64,000 nucleotides of DNA, taken from the NCBI RefSeq assembly GCF_030263895.1, contig NZ_CP127161.1, positions 1,302,001 through 1,366,000 of the forward strand, in the 5' to 3' direction. The DNA is from Proteiniborus sp. MB09-C3 (GTDB lineage: Bacteria; Bacillota; Clostridia; Tissierellales; Proteiniboraceae). A model generated the notes under the pieces. The model was not told the origin of the DNA. It was given only the letters and a program-made list of their open reading frames with translations, and searched no databases. Numbering within the stretch: the first letter of the stretch is position 1; every line of letters begins with the position of its first letter. Below are positions 18,358-27,330 of this stretch, piece by piece. Position numbers and translations under genes: made by a program.

Positions 18358-19842
18358 ATGCTTTTAACAAAAGTAATCAAAGAACTTGATTGTATAAAAA
18401 CAATAGGTGATTTAGATAAAGAGATTAGTGGAATAGCCTATGATTCTAGAGAAGTGGCGGACAATTTCATTTTTGTAGCTATTTCTGGCTTTACAGTAGA
18501 TGGGCATGATTTTATTGAAAAGGCTATAGAAAATGGCGCTAATGTCATAATAGCTGAAAAGGATGTATTTATAAATAGGGCGGATGTCACATTTTTAAAA
18601 GTTAAGGACTCAAGAAAGGCATTAGCCAAAATATCGTCTAATTATTATAACAACCCTACTAAAAAGATTAATATGATTGGTATAACTGGAACCAATGGTA
18701 AAACATCAACATCATTTTTAATCAAATCTATATTTGAACAGGCTAAAAAACCTATAGACCTTATTGGTACCATTGGAAGCGTCATAGGAAAAAGATTAGC
18801 AAAAACTAAGAACACAACTCCAGAATCCCTTAATCTGCAACAAATGTTTTCTGAAATGGTAGACATTAACACTCAAAATTGTATTATGGAAGTATCATCA
18901 CATGCACTAAGCCTCGATAGAGTGGCAGAATGTGATTTCAATACAGGTATTTATACAAATCTTACACCAGACCATCTAGAGCTGCATAATAGTATGGAAG
19001 AATATTTTCATGCAAAGGCTAAGCTATTTAAGATGACAAAAGACTACAATATTATTAATATAGATGATGAGTATGGTAGGAGATTGGTAGAAGAGGCAAA
19101 AAATCTAAAGTCTAAAACAATAACATATGGAATAGATAATAAGGCTGATATTTATGCAACAAGTATTTGTTATTCTGCTGATTTTACAAGCTTTGTAGCA
19201 AATACTCCAAAGGGAAGTATAGAGATTAAGGTTAATTTTCCAGGAAAGATTTATATATACAATAGTCTGGCAGCTATTGCTTGTGCTTATTGCAATGATA
19301 TAGAGCTAAAGGACATTCAGAAAGGAATCGAAGCAGTAAAAGATATAAAGGGACGATTTGAAGTAGTGTATAAGGATAAGGACTATAAAATAATTGTTGA
19401 TTTTGCACATACGGAAGATGGTTTGGAAAAAGCCCTATCAGCTATAAAACCTTTCACAAAGGGCAGACTCATTTTAGTTTTCGGTGTTTATGCAGCTCCA
19501 GGAGAAAAAGGAAGAGCTAAGCGTTATGCCATGGGTAAAGTGGCAGCTAAGTATTCTGACATTGCCGTCGTAACATCTGATAACCCCAAGGATCAAGACC
19601 CTAATTCTATCATAAAGGAAATTGTAGAATCTATAAAAGAACATAATGGTACTTATGTATCTTTAGTTGATAGGAAGGAAGCAATTAGATATGCTATTGA
19701 AATAAGCAAAAAAGATGATATTATTTTTGTTGCTGGAAAAGGGCACGAAACCTCTCAGAAAATAGGTAAAATAGAAGTACCTTTTAATGAAACTGAAATT
19801 ATTACGGAAATTATAAAAAGTAGTACTAAGAAAACAAGTTAA
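18358..19842 (+). CDS. murE: MurE-family ligase, divergent at the substrate motif
   Basis: A Mur ligase of MurE type (UDP-MurNAc-L-Ala-D-Glu plus a diamino acid, ATP-dependent), 494 residues. The P-loop is GITGTNGKTSTS (residues 108-119), the central domain has KNTTPESLNLQQ and MEVSSHALSLDRV, and the C-terminal domain has VDFAHTEDGLEKAL. Two unusual points: the diaminopimelate-recognition motif DNPR is DNPK here (residues 408-411), and the normal GCGGDRDxGKR loop reads FGVYAAPGEKGRAKR. It lies outside a division-wall cluster, so it may be a paralogue with another amino-acid substrate. AGGAGG precedes the ATG. Confidence 0.85.
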   Translation: MLLTKVIKELDCIKTIGDLDKEISGIAYDSREVADNFIFVAISGFTVDGHDFIEKAIENGANVIIAEKDVFINRADVTFLKVKDSRKALAKISSNYYNNPTKKINMIGITGTNGKTSTSFLIKSIFEQAKKPIDLIGTIGSVIGKRLAKTKNTTPESLNLQQMFSEMVDINTQNCIMEVSSHALSLDRVAECDFNTGIYTNLTPDHLELHNSMEEYFHAKAKLFKMTKDYNIINIDDEYGRRLVEEAKNLKSKTITYGIDNKADIYATSICYSADFTSFVANTPKGSIEIKVNFPGKIYIYNSLAAIACAYCNDIELKDIQKGIEAVKDIKGRFEVVYKDKDYKIIVDFAHTEDGLEKALSAIKPFTKGRLILVFGVYAAPGEKGRAKRYAMGKVAAKYSDIAVVTSDNPKDQDPNSIIKEIVESIKEHNGTYVSLVDRKEAIRYAIEISKKDDIIFVAGKGHETSQKIGKIEVPFNETEIITEIIKSSTKKTS

Positions 19843-19891
19843 TTGACTGGCACAATACATTAGGTTACAACAATAAGAGAGGGTGATAAAA

Positions 19892-21739
19892 GTGTGTGGT
19901 TTTGTGGGGTTTGCTGATACGACTTTAGCTATAGATAAAGAAAAAGTTATCAAAGAAATGATGGATACTATAATCCATAGAGGTCCTGATAGTGGAGGAA
20001 TATATACAGATAATAATGTCGCATTCGGCTTTAGACGGCTTAAGATTATTGACTTATCAGAGGAAGCTAGTCAGCCAATGTATAATGAGGATAAAACTTG
20101 TGTAATGATTTTCAATGGGGAAATATATAATTATCAGGAGCTGAGAAGTGAGCTTCAAGAAAGAGGACATATATTTAAAAGTAATACAGATAGTGAAGTA
20201 ATCATACATGCCTATGAAGAATATGGAACAGACTTATTGCATAGATTAAGAGGAATGTTTGCTTTTTCAATATGGGATACTAAAAATGAAATAATGTTTT
20301 TAGCTAGGGACTATTTTGGGATAAAGCCCCTATATTATACTCAAAATACTTCTGATAATTCATTTATATTTGGCTCTGAAATAAAATCATTTTTAAAACA
20401 GCCAACGTTCAATAAAGAATTGAATAAAGATGCATTAAAGCCATATCTTACTTTCCAATACCCAGTTCTTGATGAAACCTTTTTTAAAGGTGTATACAAG
20501 CTTAAGCCAGCTCACTATATGATATATAAAAAAGGTAAAATACAAATAAAGCGTTACTGGGATCCAATGTATAATGAAAAAGATAACAGCCTAGAATATT
20601 ACGTTGACAAAATAAAAGAGACTGTGGCTGAATCAGTTAAATATCATAGAATTAGTGATGTAAAAGTAGGTTCATTTTTATCTGGTGGAGTAGATTCAAG
20701 CTATATTACGTCATTATTAATGCCTAACAAAACTTTTTCAGTAGGCTTTAGTGATTATGAAGATATGTATAATGAAACAAACTTGGCTAAAGATTTATCG
20801 GACATGTTAGGGATAGAAAATCATAGAAAATTCATATCTGCTGAAGAGTCATTCGAAATGCTTCCGACTATTCAGTACCATATGGACGAGCCACAATCAA
20901 ATCCATCGGTTGTGCCGCTATACTTTTTAGCTAAGCTTGCAAGAGAGCATGTCACAGTAGTATTGTCAGGCGAGGGTGCGGATGAAATATTTGGAGGATA
21001 CGCTTGGTATGAGACAACACCAACAATGAAGAAATATAAGAAGATACCTAATTTTATTAGGCGTCCAGTTTCACTAGTCTGCAAAGCATTACCCAAGAAT
21101 AGGATAACCAATTTTCTAGTAAAAGGCGGGCAAAGAGTAGAAAAGTGGTTTATTGGTCAAGCCAAAGTTTTTGAAGAAGAAGATGCATTGAAAGTGCTAA
21201 AAGATGAATATAAATCTGGCCCCTCTGTACAAAGTATTACAAAGAAAGTGTACGAGAAGGTCAAGGATCAAAGTGATGTTACTAAGATGCAGTATCTTGA
21301 CATGAATTTGTGGTTGCCAGGAGATATTCTTCTGAAGGCTGATAAAATGAGTTCAGCACATTCGATAGAACTAAGAGTTCCATTTCTAGACAAAGAGGTC
21401 ATGTCTTTAGGAGCTCAAATACCCGTAAAATATCGTGTCAATGATAAAAATAGTAAATACGCATTGAGAATTGCTGCAAAAGATACATTGCCAAGCGAAT
21501 GGGCAAATAGAACTAAGGTAGGATTTCCAGTACCAATTAGATATTGGTTCCGTGAGGAAAAGTATTATAATATGGTAAAAGAAATGTTTCAGTCGGACGT
21601 AGCAAAAGAATTCTTTAATATTGAGGAAATTGTGAAATTAATTGAAGAGCATTATACAGGTAAAGAGAACCATGCTAGACAGATATGGACAATATATGTT
21701 TTTCTTATATGGTATAAAAAGTTTTTTATAGAATTATAA
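19892..21739 (+). CDS. asnB: Asparagine synthase (glutamine-hydrolysing) AsnB
   Basis: A two-domain amidotransferase of 615 residues. The GTG at 19892 is chosen because it puts the catalytic Cys at position 2 (MCGFVGF) and AGAGAGGGTG precedes it; a GTG nine bases upstream would bury the cysteine. The N-terminal class II glutaminase has HRGPDSGG and FNGEIYNY; the synthetase domain has the pyrophosphate loop SGGVDSSYI and SGEGADEIFGGY. Relatives make asparagine or amidate diaminopimelate in peptidoglycan; the adjacent murE-like and ATP-grasp genes favour a wall role here (inference). Confidence 0.92.
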   Translation: MCGFVGFADTTLAIDKEKVIKEMMDTIIHRGPDSGGIYTDNNVAFGFRRLKIIDLSEEASQPMYNEDKTCVMIFNGEIYNYQELRSELQERGHIFKSNTDSEVIIHAYEEYGTDLLHRLRGMFAFSIWDTKNEIMFLARDYFGIKPLYYTQNTSDNSFIFGSEIKSFLKQPTFNKELNKDALKPYLTFQYPVLDETFFKGVYKLKPAHYMIYKKGKIQIKRYWDPMYNEKDNSLEYYVDKIKETVAESVKYHRISDVKVGSFLSGGVDSSYITSLLMPNKTFSVGFSDYEDMYNETNLAKDLSDMLGIENHRKFISAEESFEMLPTIQYHMDEPQSNPSVVPLYFLAKLAREHVTVVLSGEGADEIFGGYAWYETTPTMKKYKKIPNFIRRPVSLVCKALPKNRITNFLVKGGQRVEKWFIGQAKVFEEEDALKVLKDEYKSGPSVQSITKKVYEKVKDQSDVTKMQYLDMNLWLPGDILLKADKMSSAHSIELRVPFLDKEVMSLGAQIPVKYRVNDKNSKYALRIAAKDTLPSEWANRTKVGFPVPIRYWFREEKYYNMVKEMFQSDVAKEFFNIEEIVKLIEEHYTGKENHARQIWTIYVFLIWYKKFFIEL

Positions 21740-21953
21740 TAGCACTGTAGAGTAGAGTTGCTTCATCGGATAGTATTTCTTTGATGCATTTTCTATATTT
21801 GAAACATCAGAACATGTATTTCTATTATGTTTTCATGCTAGATATCTATATTTAACGCCAGATATAAATAGTATAATAGATTCAGCTGAGCAAAGAATTA
21901 TTTTATTAAGGGTATAATATTATTGTATTAAGAAATAAAGTGGGAGGTATGGC

Positions 21954-22274
21954 ATGATAGTAACTACAACACCAAATGTAGACGGTAGAAAAATAAAAGA
22001 GTATAGAGGTATAGTCTTTGGAGAAGTAATTTCAGGTGTAAATTTTCTTAAGGATTTTGCTGCTGGACTTTCAAATTTTTTTGGAGGACGTTCACAATCT
22101 TATGAGGGAGAATTGATCAAAGCTAGAGAAGATGCATTGAGAGAAATGCAATCAAGAGCTTCTGCCCTTGGATGCAACGCAGTTGTTGGAGTTGATATTG
22201 ATTATGAGGTTTTAGGAGAAGGAGGCAATATGCTTATGGTAACAGCCTCTGGAACTGGAGTTGTCCTAGAATAG
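21954..22274 (+). CDS. YbjQ family (UPF0145) protein
   Basis: A 106-residue small soluble protein of the YbjQ/heavy-metal-binding fold, with the family pattern [21 protein letters not shown], then [28 protein letters not shown] and a C-terminal [11 protein letters not shown]. Such proteins form pentamers; no clear function is established. It stands alone after a 214-bp gap in which no other gene was seen, with a GGGAGG site before the ATG. Confidence 0.88.
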   Translation: MIVTTTPNVDGRKIKEYRGIVFGEVISGVNFLKDFAAGLSNFFGGRSQSYEGELIKAREDALREMQSRASALGCNAVVGVDIDYEVLGEGGNMLMVTASGTGVVLE

Positions 22275-22296
22275 TGGAAAATAAAGCATAAGTTAT

Positions 22297-22397
22297 AAGA
22301 AACGACAAAAGTCCTGAGATATGTCCCATTATGCTAGATAGCAAAACAATAGAGCTATTAGCCAAAAGGGGAGTATATCATTATTTTGTCGTTTCTT
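22297..22397. terminator. Long imperfect hairpin between convergent genes
   Basis: A perfect 14-bp pair AAGAAACGACAAAA (22297-22310) with 22384-22397, enclosing further complementary blocks (GATAT with ATATC, CCC with GGG, GCTA with TAGC). It separates the convergent ybjQ-like and ytaF-like genes and may terminate both; the fold is longer than a usual terminator. Confidence 0.55.
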
Positions 22398-22407
22398 TAC
22401 CGTTTTT

Positions 22408-23031
22408 CTATACTAATTTTAAAATTGCCAGTACTAATAATAGAGCACCTGATAACCATGATAAGTTTATTTTTGCTGTTTCAGCAAGCTTTCTACCTAA
22501 GAACAATCCGGCTAGAATAGCAATTGCACCTGCAACTAAGGAAAACAGAATTGCAAGGATGTAATTAACCTCTCCTAAACTGCTTGCAAATCCTACTGCT
22601 AACGAATCTATGGAGAGAGCTATGGCAAGGTATAAAGCCTCCCTAGGATTGAGGTTTTTTGAATTATCTAAATCAGCTCTTGTTTCATCTAAATAAATAT
22701 CCAGTACAAGCTGCATATCTGCAAATCTAAATTTAATTCTTTTATTTGAGCTTTCACTTTTCCTTAAATTAGCCTTTACAATCCCTTCAAGCAAATAATA
22801 TATACCTAACAGCATAAGAGCTATAAAGCTAATTGTAGTAGCAAATCTGTTTGGCAATACCATTTTCAATATGGATCCTAAAAAAAGAGAAATCGCAAGA
22901 ATAAAGGAGCAAATAGTACTAATAACGGCTACCGATGAAATAGGTATTTTAATCTTACTTGTTCCATAAGCAATGCTAGCTACAAAAGCATCTAAGGATA
23001 AAGCTATAACTAATAATAAGGCTTCTAACAC
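22408..23031 (-). CDS. ytaF: YtaF/MntP-like sporulation membrane protein
   Basis: A 207-residue polytopic membrane protein of the MntP/YtaF family with about six helices. The paired motifs LSLDAFVASIAYGTS (N-terminal half) and ALSIDSLAVGFASSLG (C-terminal half) are the inverted-repeat signature with the metal-site aspartates. A hydrophilic loop in the middle is longer than in MntP, as in YtaF. The GTG start is preceded by GAGGGGGCG. YtaF is expressed in sporulation in Bacillus; metal export (manganese) is possible from the family. No sporulation promoter was recognised. Confidence 0.8.
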   Translation of the reverse strand: MLEALLLVIALSLDAFVASIAYGTSKIKIPISSVAVISTICSFILAISLFLGSILKMVLPNRFATTISFIALMLLGIYYLLEGIVKANLRKSESSNKRIKFRFADMQLVLDIYLDETRADLDNSKNLNPREALYLAIALSIDSLAVGFASSLGEVNYILAILFSLVAGAIAILAGLFLGRKLAETAKINLSWLSGALLLVLAILKLV

Positions 23032-23111
23032 AGAAACGCCCCCTCAACTAAAATCTAACATTATCATAATACTCTTTAGTAATTAAAAGGTTACAAGGGA
23101 TGTTTCTTTTA

Positions 23112-23900
23112 TCAAGGCTCATGTACTTCCTTAGATAAGTTATTTTCTTTTATAAAATTATGAAGTAAGTTAAAAAGTTTTTTTTTCGATTCACCAATAT
23201 CTTCTGCATCGATAAAACTTAATCCAAATAAAAAAGTCGTAATAAGTTTTGCTGTATTAATAGAATTTATATCCTTTTTATAGCTTCCTTTCTGTTTCCC
23301 ATTTTCAATTATTGAAGAAAATAATTTTATTTTTATATCGATTAATTCCTTAAGCAATTCTTGCATTTTTTTATTGCTTATGTAATGGTATTTGCTTACT
23401 ATTATGATAGCATTATAATACTCATTTTCTAGCTTAAATAAAGAGTCTATATAATTATCCATTACTTCTACAGGATTCTCATCAGCGAGCACAATAGACT
23501 CTATAATACTTTTTTGCTTATCAACAATATATCTAATACAGTTTTCCCATAGTTCCTCTTTGCTAGAAAAATAATTATATATAGTAGTCCTTTTTATTTT
23601 TGCTAGCTTGGCGATTTTATCCATATCAATTTCGTTAAATCCGAATCTGGGAAAAGCTTCAATTGCCTTAAGTAAAATCAATTCTCTTGTCCCAGAAACA
23701 AAAAAACCATCTATATCAGAGAAACTGTTTAGATGGTTTATTAAGTCTTCTTTATTAGAAAAATAATTATAAAAAGTGGATTTACTGATTTTACACTTTC
23801 TTGCAATATTATCTATAGTAATAGCATCTTCGCCATTAATCTCTAGGATTTCTTTTGCACAAGAAAGTATTTTTTGACGATATATCTGGCTTTTGTCCAT
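23112..23900 (-). CDS. TetR-type regulator with two tandem HTH domains
   Basis: 262 residues from the ATG at 23900, chosen because GGGAGTG lies 6 bases upstream; an in-frame ATG at 23915 lacks a site. Two TetR-type HTH units occur in tandem: about residues 6-55 (AKEILEINGEDAITIDNIAR, then CKISKSTFYNYFSNKEDLI) and about 72-120 (ELILLKAIEAFPRFGFNEID, then KIAKLAKIKRTTIYNYFSSKEEL). A single helical ligand domain follows (about 125-255). Most TetR proteins have one HTH, so this is unusual. Its targets are unknown; the nearest genes are ytaF and the chemoreceptor. Confidence 0.88.
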   Translation of the reverse strand: MDKSQIYRQKILSCAKEILEINGEDAITIDNIARKCKISKSTFYNYFSNKEDLINHLNSFSDIDGFFVSGTRELILLKAIEAFPRFGFNEIDMDKIAKLAKIKRTTIYNYFSSKEELWENCIRYIVDKQKSIIESIVLADENPVEVMDNYIDSLFKLENEYYNAIIIVSKYHYISNKKMQELLKELIDIKIKLFSSIIENGKQKGSYKKDINSINTAKLITTFLFGLSFIDAEDIGESKKKLFNLLHNFIKENNLSKEVHEP

Positions 23901-24067
23901 AACAATCACTCCCATTATTTTGTAATTTATTATTATATTCGCTTCATAAAATGTATTAATTTTATAAAGCAGATATTAATATATACCCCGCCTATTGTGT
24001 CATAAGAGTAGTAAATGGATATGTTTGAGATTACCATAGAACTTTTTCCTTATTATAGCATAAAATG

Positions 24068-24096
24068 TTGACAAAAGTGGAAAATAGTACTACAAT
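24068..24096 (+). promoter_or_regulatory. Promoter of the chemoreceptor gene
   Basis: A consensus -35 TTGACA (24068-24073) and -10 TACAAT (24091-24096) with a 17-bp spacer. Transcription would start near 24103, about 65 bp before the riboswitch aptamer. Confidence 0.75.
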
Positions 24097-24167
24097 AATA
24101 CGTGGTGTCTAATATAGTAATATTATATGTAAAAACTATTTGTACAATACAATGAAAATATATAAAA

Positions 24168-24245
24168 AGCTAATTTATCGAAGGATAGAGACGCGAAACC
24201 ACGGATATGACATGTACGACACTATAATGACTGGGTTGTAAATAT
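24168..24245 (+). ncRNA. c-di-GMP-I riboswitch (GEMM-I)
   Basis: The segment shows the GEMM-I order: a short stem capped by GAAG tetraloop (around 24175-24188), the conserved GACGCGAAACC block (24188-24198), a variable middle arm, and the closing ACTGGGTTGT block (24230-24239). It lies in the 5' leader of a methyl-accepting chemotaxis gene and is followed by a terminator hairpin, a typical expression platform. Binding of c-di-GMP would decide read-through; on or off cannot be told by eye. Confidence 0.82.
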
Positions 24246-24263
24246 GTTTTTCCATGATTTTTT

Positions 24264-24295
24264 AGCTGTGGTTTTAACAGAACTCACAGCTTTCT
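24264..24295 (+). terminator. Riboswitch-controlled terminator
   Basis: AGCTGTG (24264-24270) pairs with CACAGCT (24285-24291), followed by TTCTT. It lies between the c-di-GMP aptamer and the chemoreceptor start. Confidence 0.7.
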
Positions 24296-24387
24296 TGCAT
24301 CTATTTAAAAAGGCTGATATTTGTAGAAAAGGTTGTTCTCTTAGCAAGGTGTTAGTTTATCATAATTTCTAAAGGAGAGAATTATAA

Positions 24388-26088
24388 ATGAAATTGACAG
24401 TGAGAAAAAAGCTAATATTTGGATTCAGTGCCTTAATTATTTTAATGATTATATTAGGTGGTGTTGGAATATACAGTCTTTCAGTAATTAACAATGAATT
24501 AACTGTTTTATATGACATGCACTTAAAAGGCATTGAATATATTAAAGATGCACAAATAAATCTAGCATCCTTGGGAGAGGACAGGGGAATGCTGATATTA
24601 GCAGTAGATTCTAAAGGACGGGAAACAGCTGCTAAAAGTATGAAGTCTACATTTGAGGAATTTGAAAAAAACTTAGAGGATTTTAAAAGTACAATAGTAG
24701 ATGAGGAAGGTAGAAGTATATATTCTGAAATAACAAAACTGTGGGAAATACTAAAGCCTAACGAGGAAAGTGCTATTGCATTAGCTACAAGTGGCAAAAT
24801 TGAGGAAGCTAATCAACAAACTATGGTAAATCGTCTTAATTCTGAGCAAATAGAAATAAAAATCAATTATCTCGTAAAGCAAAAAAGTGAATTAGCAGAG
24901 GCGGCTAATAATGGAAGCGACATGCTATATTCAGAAACATTAGTCATATTGATTATTATAATTGTACTAAGCGTACTAACAGGAATAATAGTCTCTTTAT
25001 ACATATCTAATATAATTTCCAAGCCAATAACAGTAATGGCTGGAGCTACGAAAAAAATAGCTGAAGGTGATATAACAGTACAAGCTATAAAGGTTAAAAA
25101 TAAAGATGAAATTGGTGAATTAGCAAATTCCTTTAACATAATGACTGATAGGCTAAGAGATATGATAATAAAGATTACAGAAGCTTCTCAAAGTGTTGCC
25201 GCCTATAGTCAGGAGTTATCAGCATCATCTGAAGAAACAACAGCTGCTGCCGAGCAAGTATCTAAAACTATACTGGAGCTGTCCAGCGGTGCCGCAGCAC
25301 AATCCGAAGAATTAGAGGCTACCAGCTCCCATATAGGTCAAATTTCTTCTGCAATACAGCAGGCTGCAGCAAATACAGAATCTGTAACTAATGCAAGTAA
25401 GAATGCTTCTGATGCTGCCAACGAAGGAGTAAGAGAGGCAGAAAATGCAGTAAGAAAAATTGATAGAGTAAAGCAGGTTTCCATAGAAAGTGCGAATGTT
25501 GTTAATGCCTTAGGAAAAAAATCAGAAGAAATTGGACAGATTGTAGATGTCATTAAGAATATTGCGGATCAAACAAATCTACTAGCTCTTAATGCTGCTA
25601 TAGAAGCTGCTAGAGCAGGCGAACAGGGAAGGGGATTCGCAGTTGTTGCTGAAGAGGTAAGAAACTTAGCTGAGCAATCTTCTGCTTCGACCCAGAAAAT
25701 TGAAGGATTAATAAAAGATATTCAGAGCGAGACAAACCGTGCAGTCAATGTTATTGAATCTGGAGGACAAGAAATTCTTGAAGGAGTAGAAGCAGTAAAC
25801 AAGGCAGGAAATACTTTTAAGTCTATAGTTAAGGAAGTTGAAAACGTGGCAGAACAAATAAATGAAGTGAGTGCAGCTACACAGCAGATAGCTTCTGAAA
25901 GCAATGAAATAGTTAAATCGATAGATAGCATTGCAGCTATATCACAACAGACAGCAGCCTCTGGCCAAGAAGTATCTGCGGCTTCTGAAGAACAGACTGC
26001 TTCTATGGAGGAAGTAGCAAGCTCTGCACAAGAGCTAGCTCATTTAGCAGAAGAGCTATTGGAAACAGTTTCAAGATTCAAGCATTAA
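24388..26088 (+). CDS. Methyl-accepting chemotaxis protein
   Basis: A 566-residue transmembrane chemoreceptor. First membrane helix about 10-30; a small extracytoplasmic four-helix sensor (about 31-185, with the [22 protein letters not shown] pattern); second helix about 187-210; HAMP to about 262; then a long cytoplasmic signalling coiled coil with the hairpin tip [20 protein letters not shown] followed by [20 protein letters not shown]. Methylation-region heptads rich in Ala/Glu are visible. AGGAGAG precedes the ATG. Regulation by an upstream c-di-GMP riboswitch links chemosensing to c-di-GMP level. Confidence 0.95.
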   Translation: MKLTVRKKLIFGFSALIILMIILGGVGIYSLSVINNELTVLYDMHLKGIEYIKDAQINLASLGEDRGMLILAVDSKGRETAAKSMKSTFEEFEKNLEDFKSTIVDEEGRSIYSEITKLWEILKPNEESAIALATSGKIEEANQQTMVNRLNSEQIEIKINYLVKQKSELAEAANNGSDMLYSETLVILIIIIVLSVLTGIIVSLYISNIISKPITVMAGATKKIAEGDITVQAIKVKNKDEIGELANSFNIMTDRLRDMIIKITEASQSVAAYSQELSASSEETTAAAEQVSKTILELSSGAAAQSEELEATSSHIGQISSAIQQAAANTESVTNASKNASDAANEGVREAENAVRKIDRVKQVSIESANVVNALGKKSEEIGQIVDVIKNIADQTNLLALNAAIEAARAGEQGRGFAVVAEEVRNLAEQSSASTQKIEGLIKDIQSETNRAVNVIESGGQEILEGVEAVNKAGNTFKSIVKEVENVAEQINEVSAATQQIASESNEIVKSIDSIAAISQQTAASGQEVSAASEEQTASMEEVASSAQELAHLAEELLETVSRFKH

Positions 26089-26187
26089 AAATTATAATAA
26101 CTGAAGGAAGGAGGAAGATATGCTAACGAATCTATGATTAGTAAGTACAGTTTTGTGTTATTTACATGTTAGCAAAATTATAATAAT

Positions 26188-26544
26188 ATGATTAGAAAAG
26201 CTCGTGATATTATGATAAAAAACTTTATGCTAGTAAATCTTGTTGATAGTATTACATTGATAAACAACATTATATTAGATAAAGGGATACATCATTTTCC
26301 AGTGGTGGAAAATGGCAATATTGTTGGAGTAATAACAGATGAGGAATTAATAAAAGCCAATCCTGAAGACATTGCAGCTAATGTGATGATGGGAACATTT
26401 TTATATGTAAATTCAGAAGCCTCAATCGAAAATATTAGAGGAATATTTAAAAAAGAAAATCCTGACTTTTTGTTGGTTAAAAATAAAAATAAAATAGAGG
26501 GTTTGATTACAGAGGATTTATTAATTGCTAACTCTGACATTTAG
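26188..26544 (+). CDS. CBS domain-pair protein
   Basis: A 118-residue protein made only of two CBS motifs: about residues 1-58 (RKARDIMIKNFMLVNLVD, then HHFPVVENGNIVGVITDEEL) and 60-118 (NVMMGTFLYVNSEASIENIRG, then LVKNKNKIEGLITEDLL). Such pairs sense adenosyl ligands or serve as a regulatory partner. No ribosome binding site precedes the ATG at 26188, whereas a strong GGAGG lies at about 26110, followed by a five-codon reading frame and a TGCTAAC/GTTAGCA inverted repeat. The true start or translation mechanism is therefore unsure. Confidence 0.75.
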   Translation: MIRKARDIMIKNFMLVNLVDSITLINNIILDKGIHHFPVVENGNIVGVITDEELIKANPEDIAANVMMGTFLYVNSEASIENIRGIFKKENPDFLLVKNKNKIEGLITEDLLIANSDI

Positions 26545-26552
26545 ATAAAGAC

Positions 26553-26590
26553 GTAGATGTAAAGAAGTATCTTGCATCTACTTTTTTATT
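26553..26590. terminator. Terminator between CBS gene and XRE gene
   Basis: GTAGATG (26553-26559) with CATCTAC (26575-26581), inner AAGA/TCTT pair, then TTTTTTATTTT. It separates convergent genes. Confidence 0.85.
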
Positions 26591-26611
26591 TTAAAATTAA
26601 GCCATACTATT

Positions 26612-26995
26612 TTACAAATTATCTTTAAATATTTTAATGCATTTAGTTATTTTTTTTATATTATCTGTAGAAAGCCCATCTACTTCATAAAAGAGCTTTT
26701 CTAGTGCGCTAGTCTTATTTGCATAATAAATAGAGTCTTCTTCCTTGATTCTAGACTGTGTTTTTATAGTATTGTTTTTTAACGAATGTCTAATAGTAGT
26801 AACACCTAATAAATAATCTATTGAAACATTAAACAATCCTGCAATTTTTAGGATAAGCTCTGGATCATTTGGAAATCTAGTCCCTTTCTCATAATTGCCA
26901 ACAGATTGTCTACTGATATTTAGCTTTTCGGCCAAGTCATTTTGAGTTAAATTATTTTCTTCTCTAAGAAGTTTCAATCGCTCTGAAAAGTTCAT
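26612..26995 (-). CDS. XRE family HTH regulator
   Basis: A 127-residue Cro/CI-type repressor. The ATG at 26995 is chosen because AGAGGTG lies upstream; a start 27 bases earlier lacks one. HTH at residues 4-58: RLKLLREENNLTQNDLAEKL, then NISRQSVGNYEKGTRFPND, ending in the frequent VSIDYLLG. The C-terminal half (about 65-127) is helical and unassigned. It diverges from a small hypothetical gene and may control it (inference). Confidence 0.9.
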   Translation of the reverse strand: MNFSERLKLLREENNLTQNDLAEKLNISRQSVGNYEKGTRFPNDPELILKIAGLFNVSIDYLLGVTTIRHSLKNNTIKTQSRIKEEDSIYYANKTSALEKLFYEVDGLSTDNIKKITKCIKIFKDNL

Positions 26996-27084
26996 AAAAT
27001 CACCTCTTAAATATCCTAACATAAAAATATATATACTAATTATTATGCTACAAAAAGGGGAATATTATGATATAATACATACAT

Positions 27085-27330
27085 ATGAGTACATATAAAA
27101 GAAAAACAGAAAACATTATGCTTAAAAACTTTATAAAGAAACTAGACGATATGATCCCAGAAGAAAGAGAATTATTGACAAGTATTACATATGAAGAGTT
27201 AGAAGAGGCATTAGATGAAATAGGTAGAGACATAGTCTATAATTACTTAATATTTGAAAAGGAGGTTAGCTTCGAGGTCTTTTTATCAAATCTAAAAATT
27301 TATTTAAGTATCATTAAAAATAGGCTTTAG
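27085..27330 (+). CDS. Small hypothetical acidic protein
   Basis: 81 residues, helical and charged (EELEEALDEIGRDIVYNYLIFEKE), no recognised domain. A TATAAT box at 27071-27076 ends only 8 bases before the ATG, so the message could be leaderless; an internal ATG at 27118 also lacks a clear ribosome binding site. It diverges from the XRE regulator gene. It may be a regulatory target or a small partner protein; function unknown. Confidence 0.5.
   Translation: MSTYKRKTENIMLKNFIKKLDDMIPEERELLTSITYEELEEALDEIGRDIVYNYLIFEKEVSFEVFLSNLKIYLSIIKNRL

Noticed and set aside
24100-24300. Small protein-coding gene in the leader of the chemoreceptor
   Set aside because: The region is fully explained by the c-di-GMP-I aptamer and terminator.
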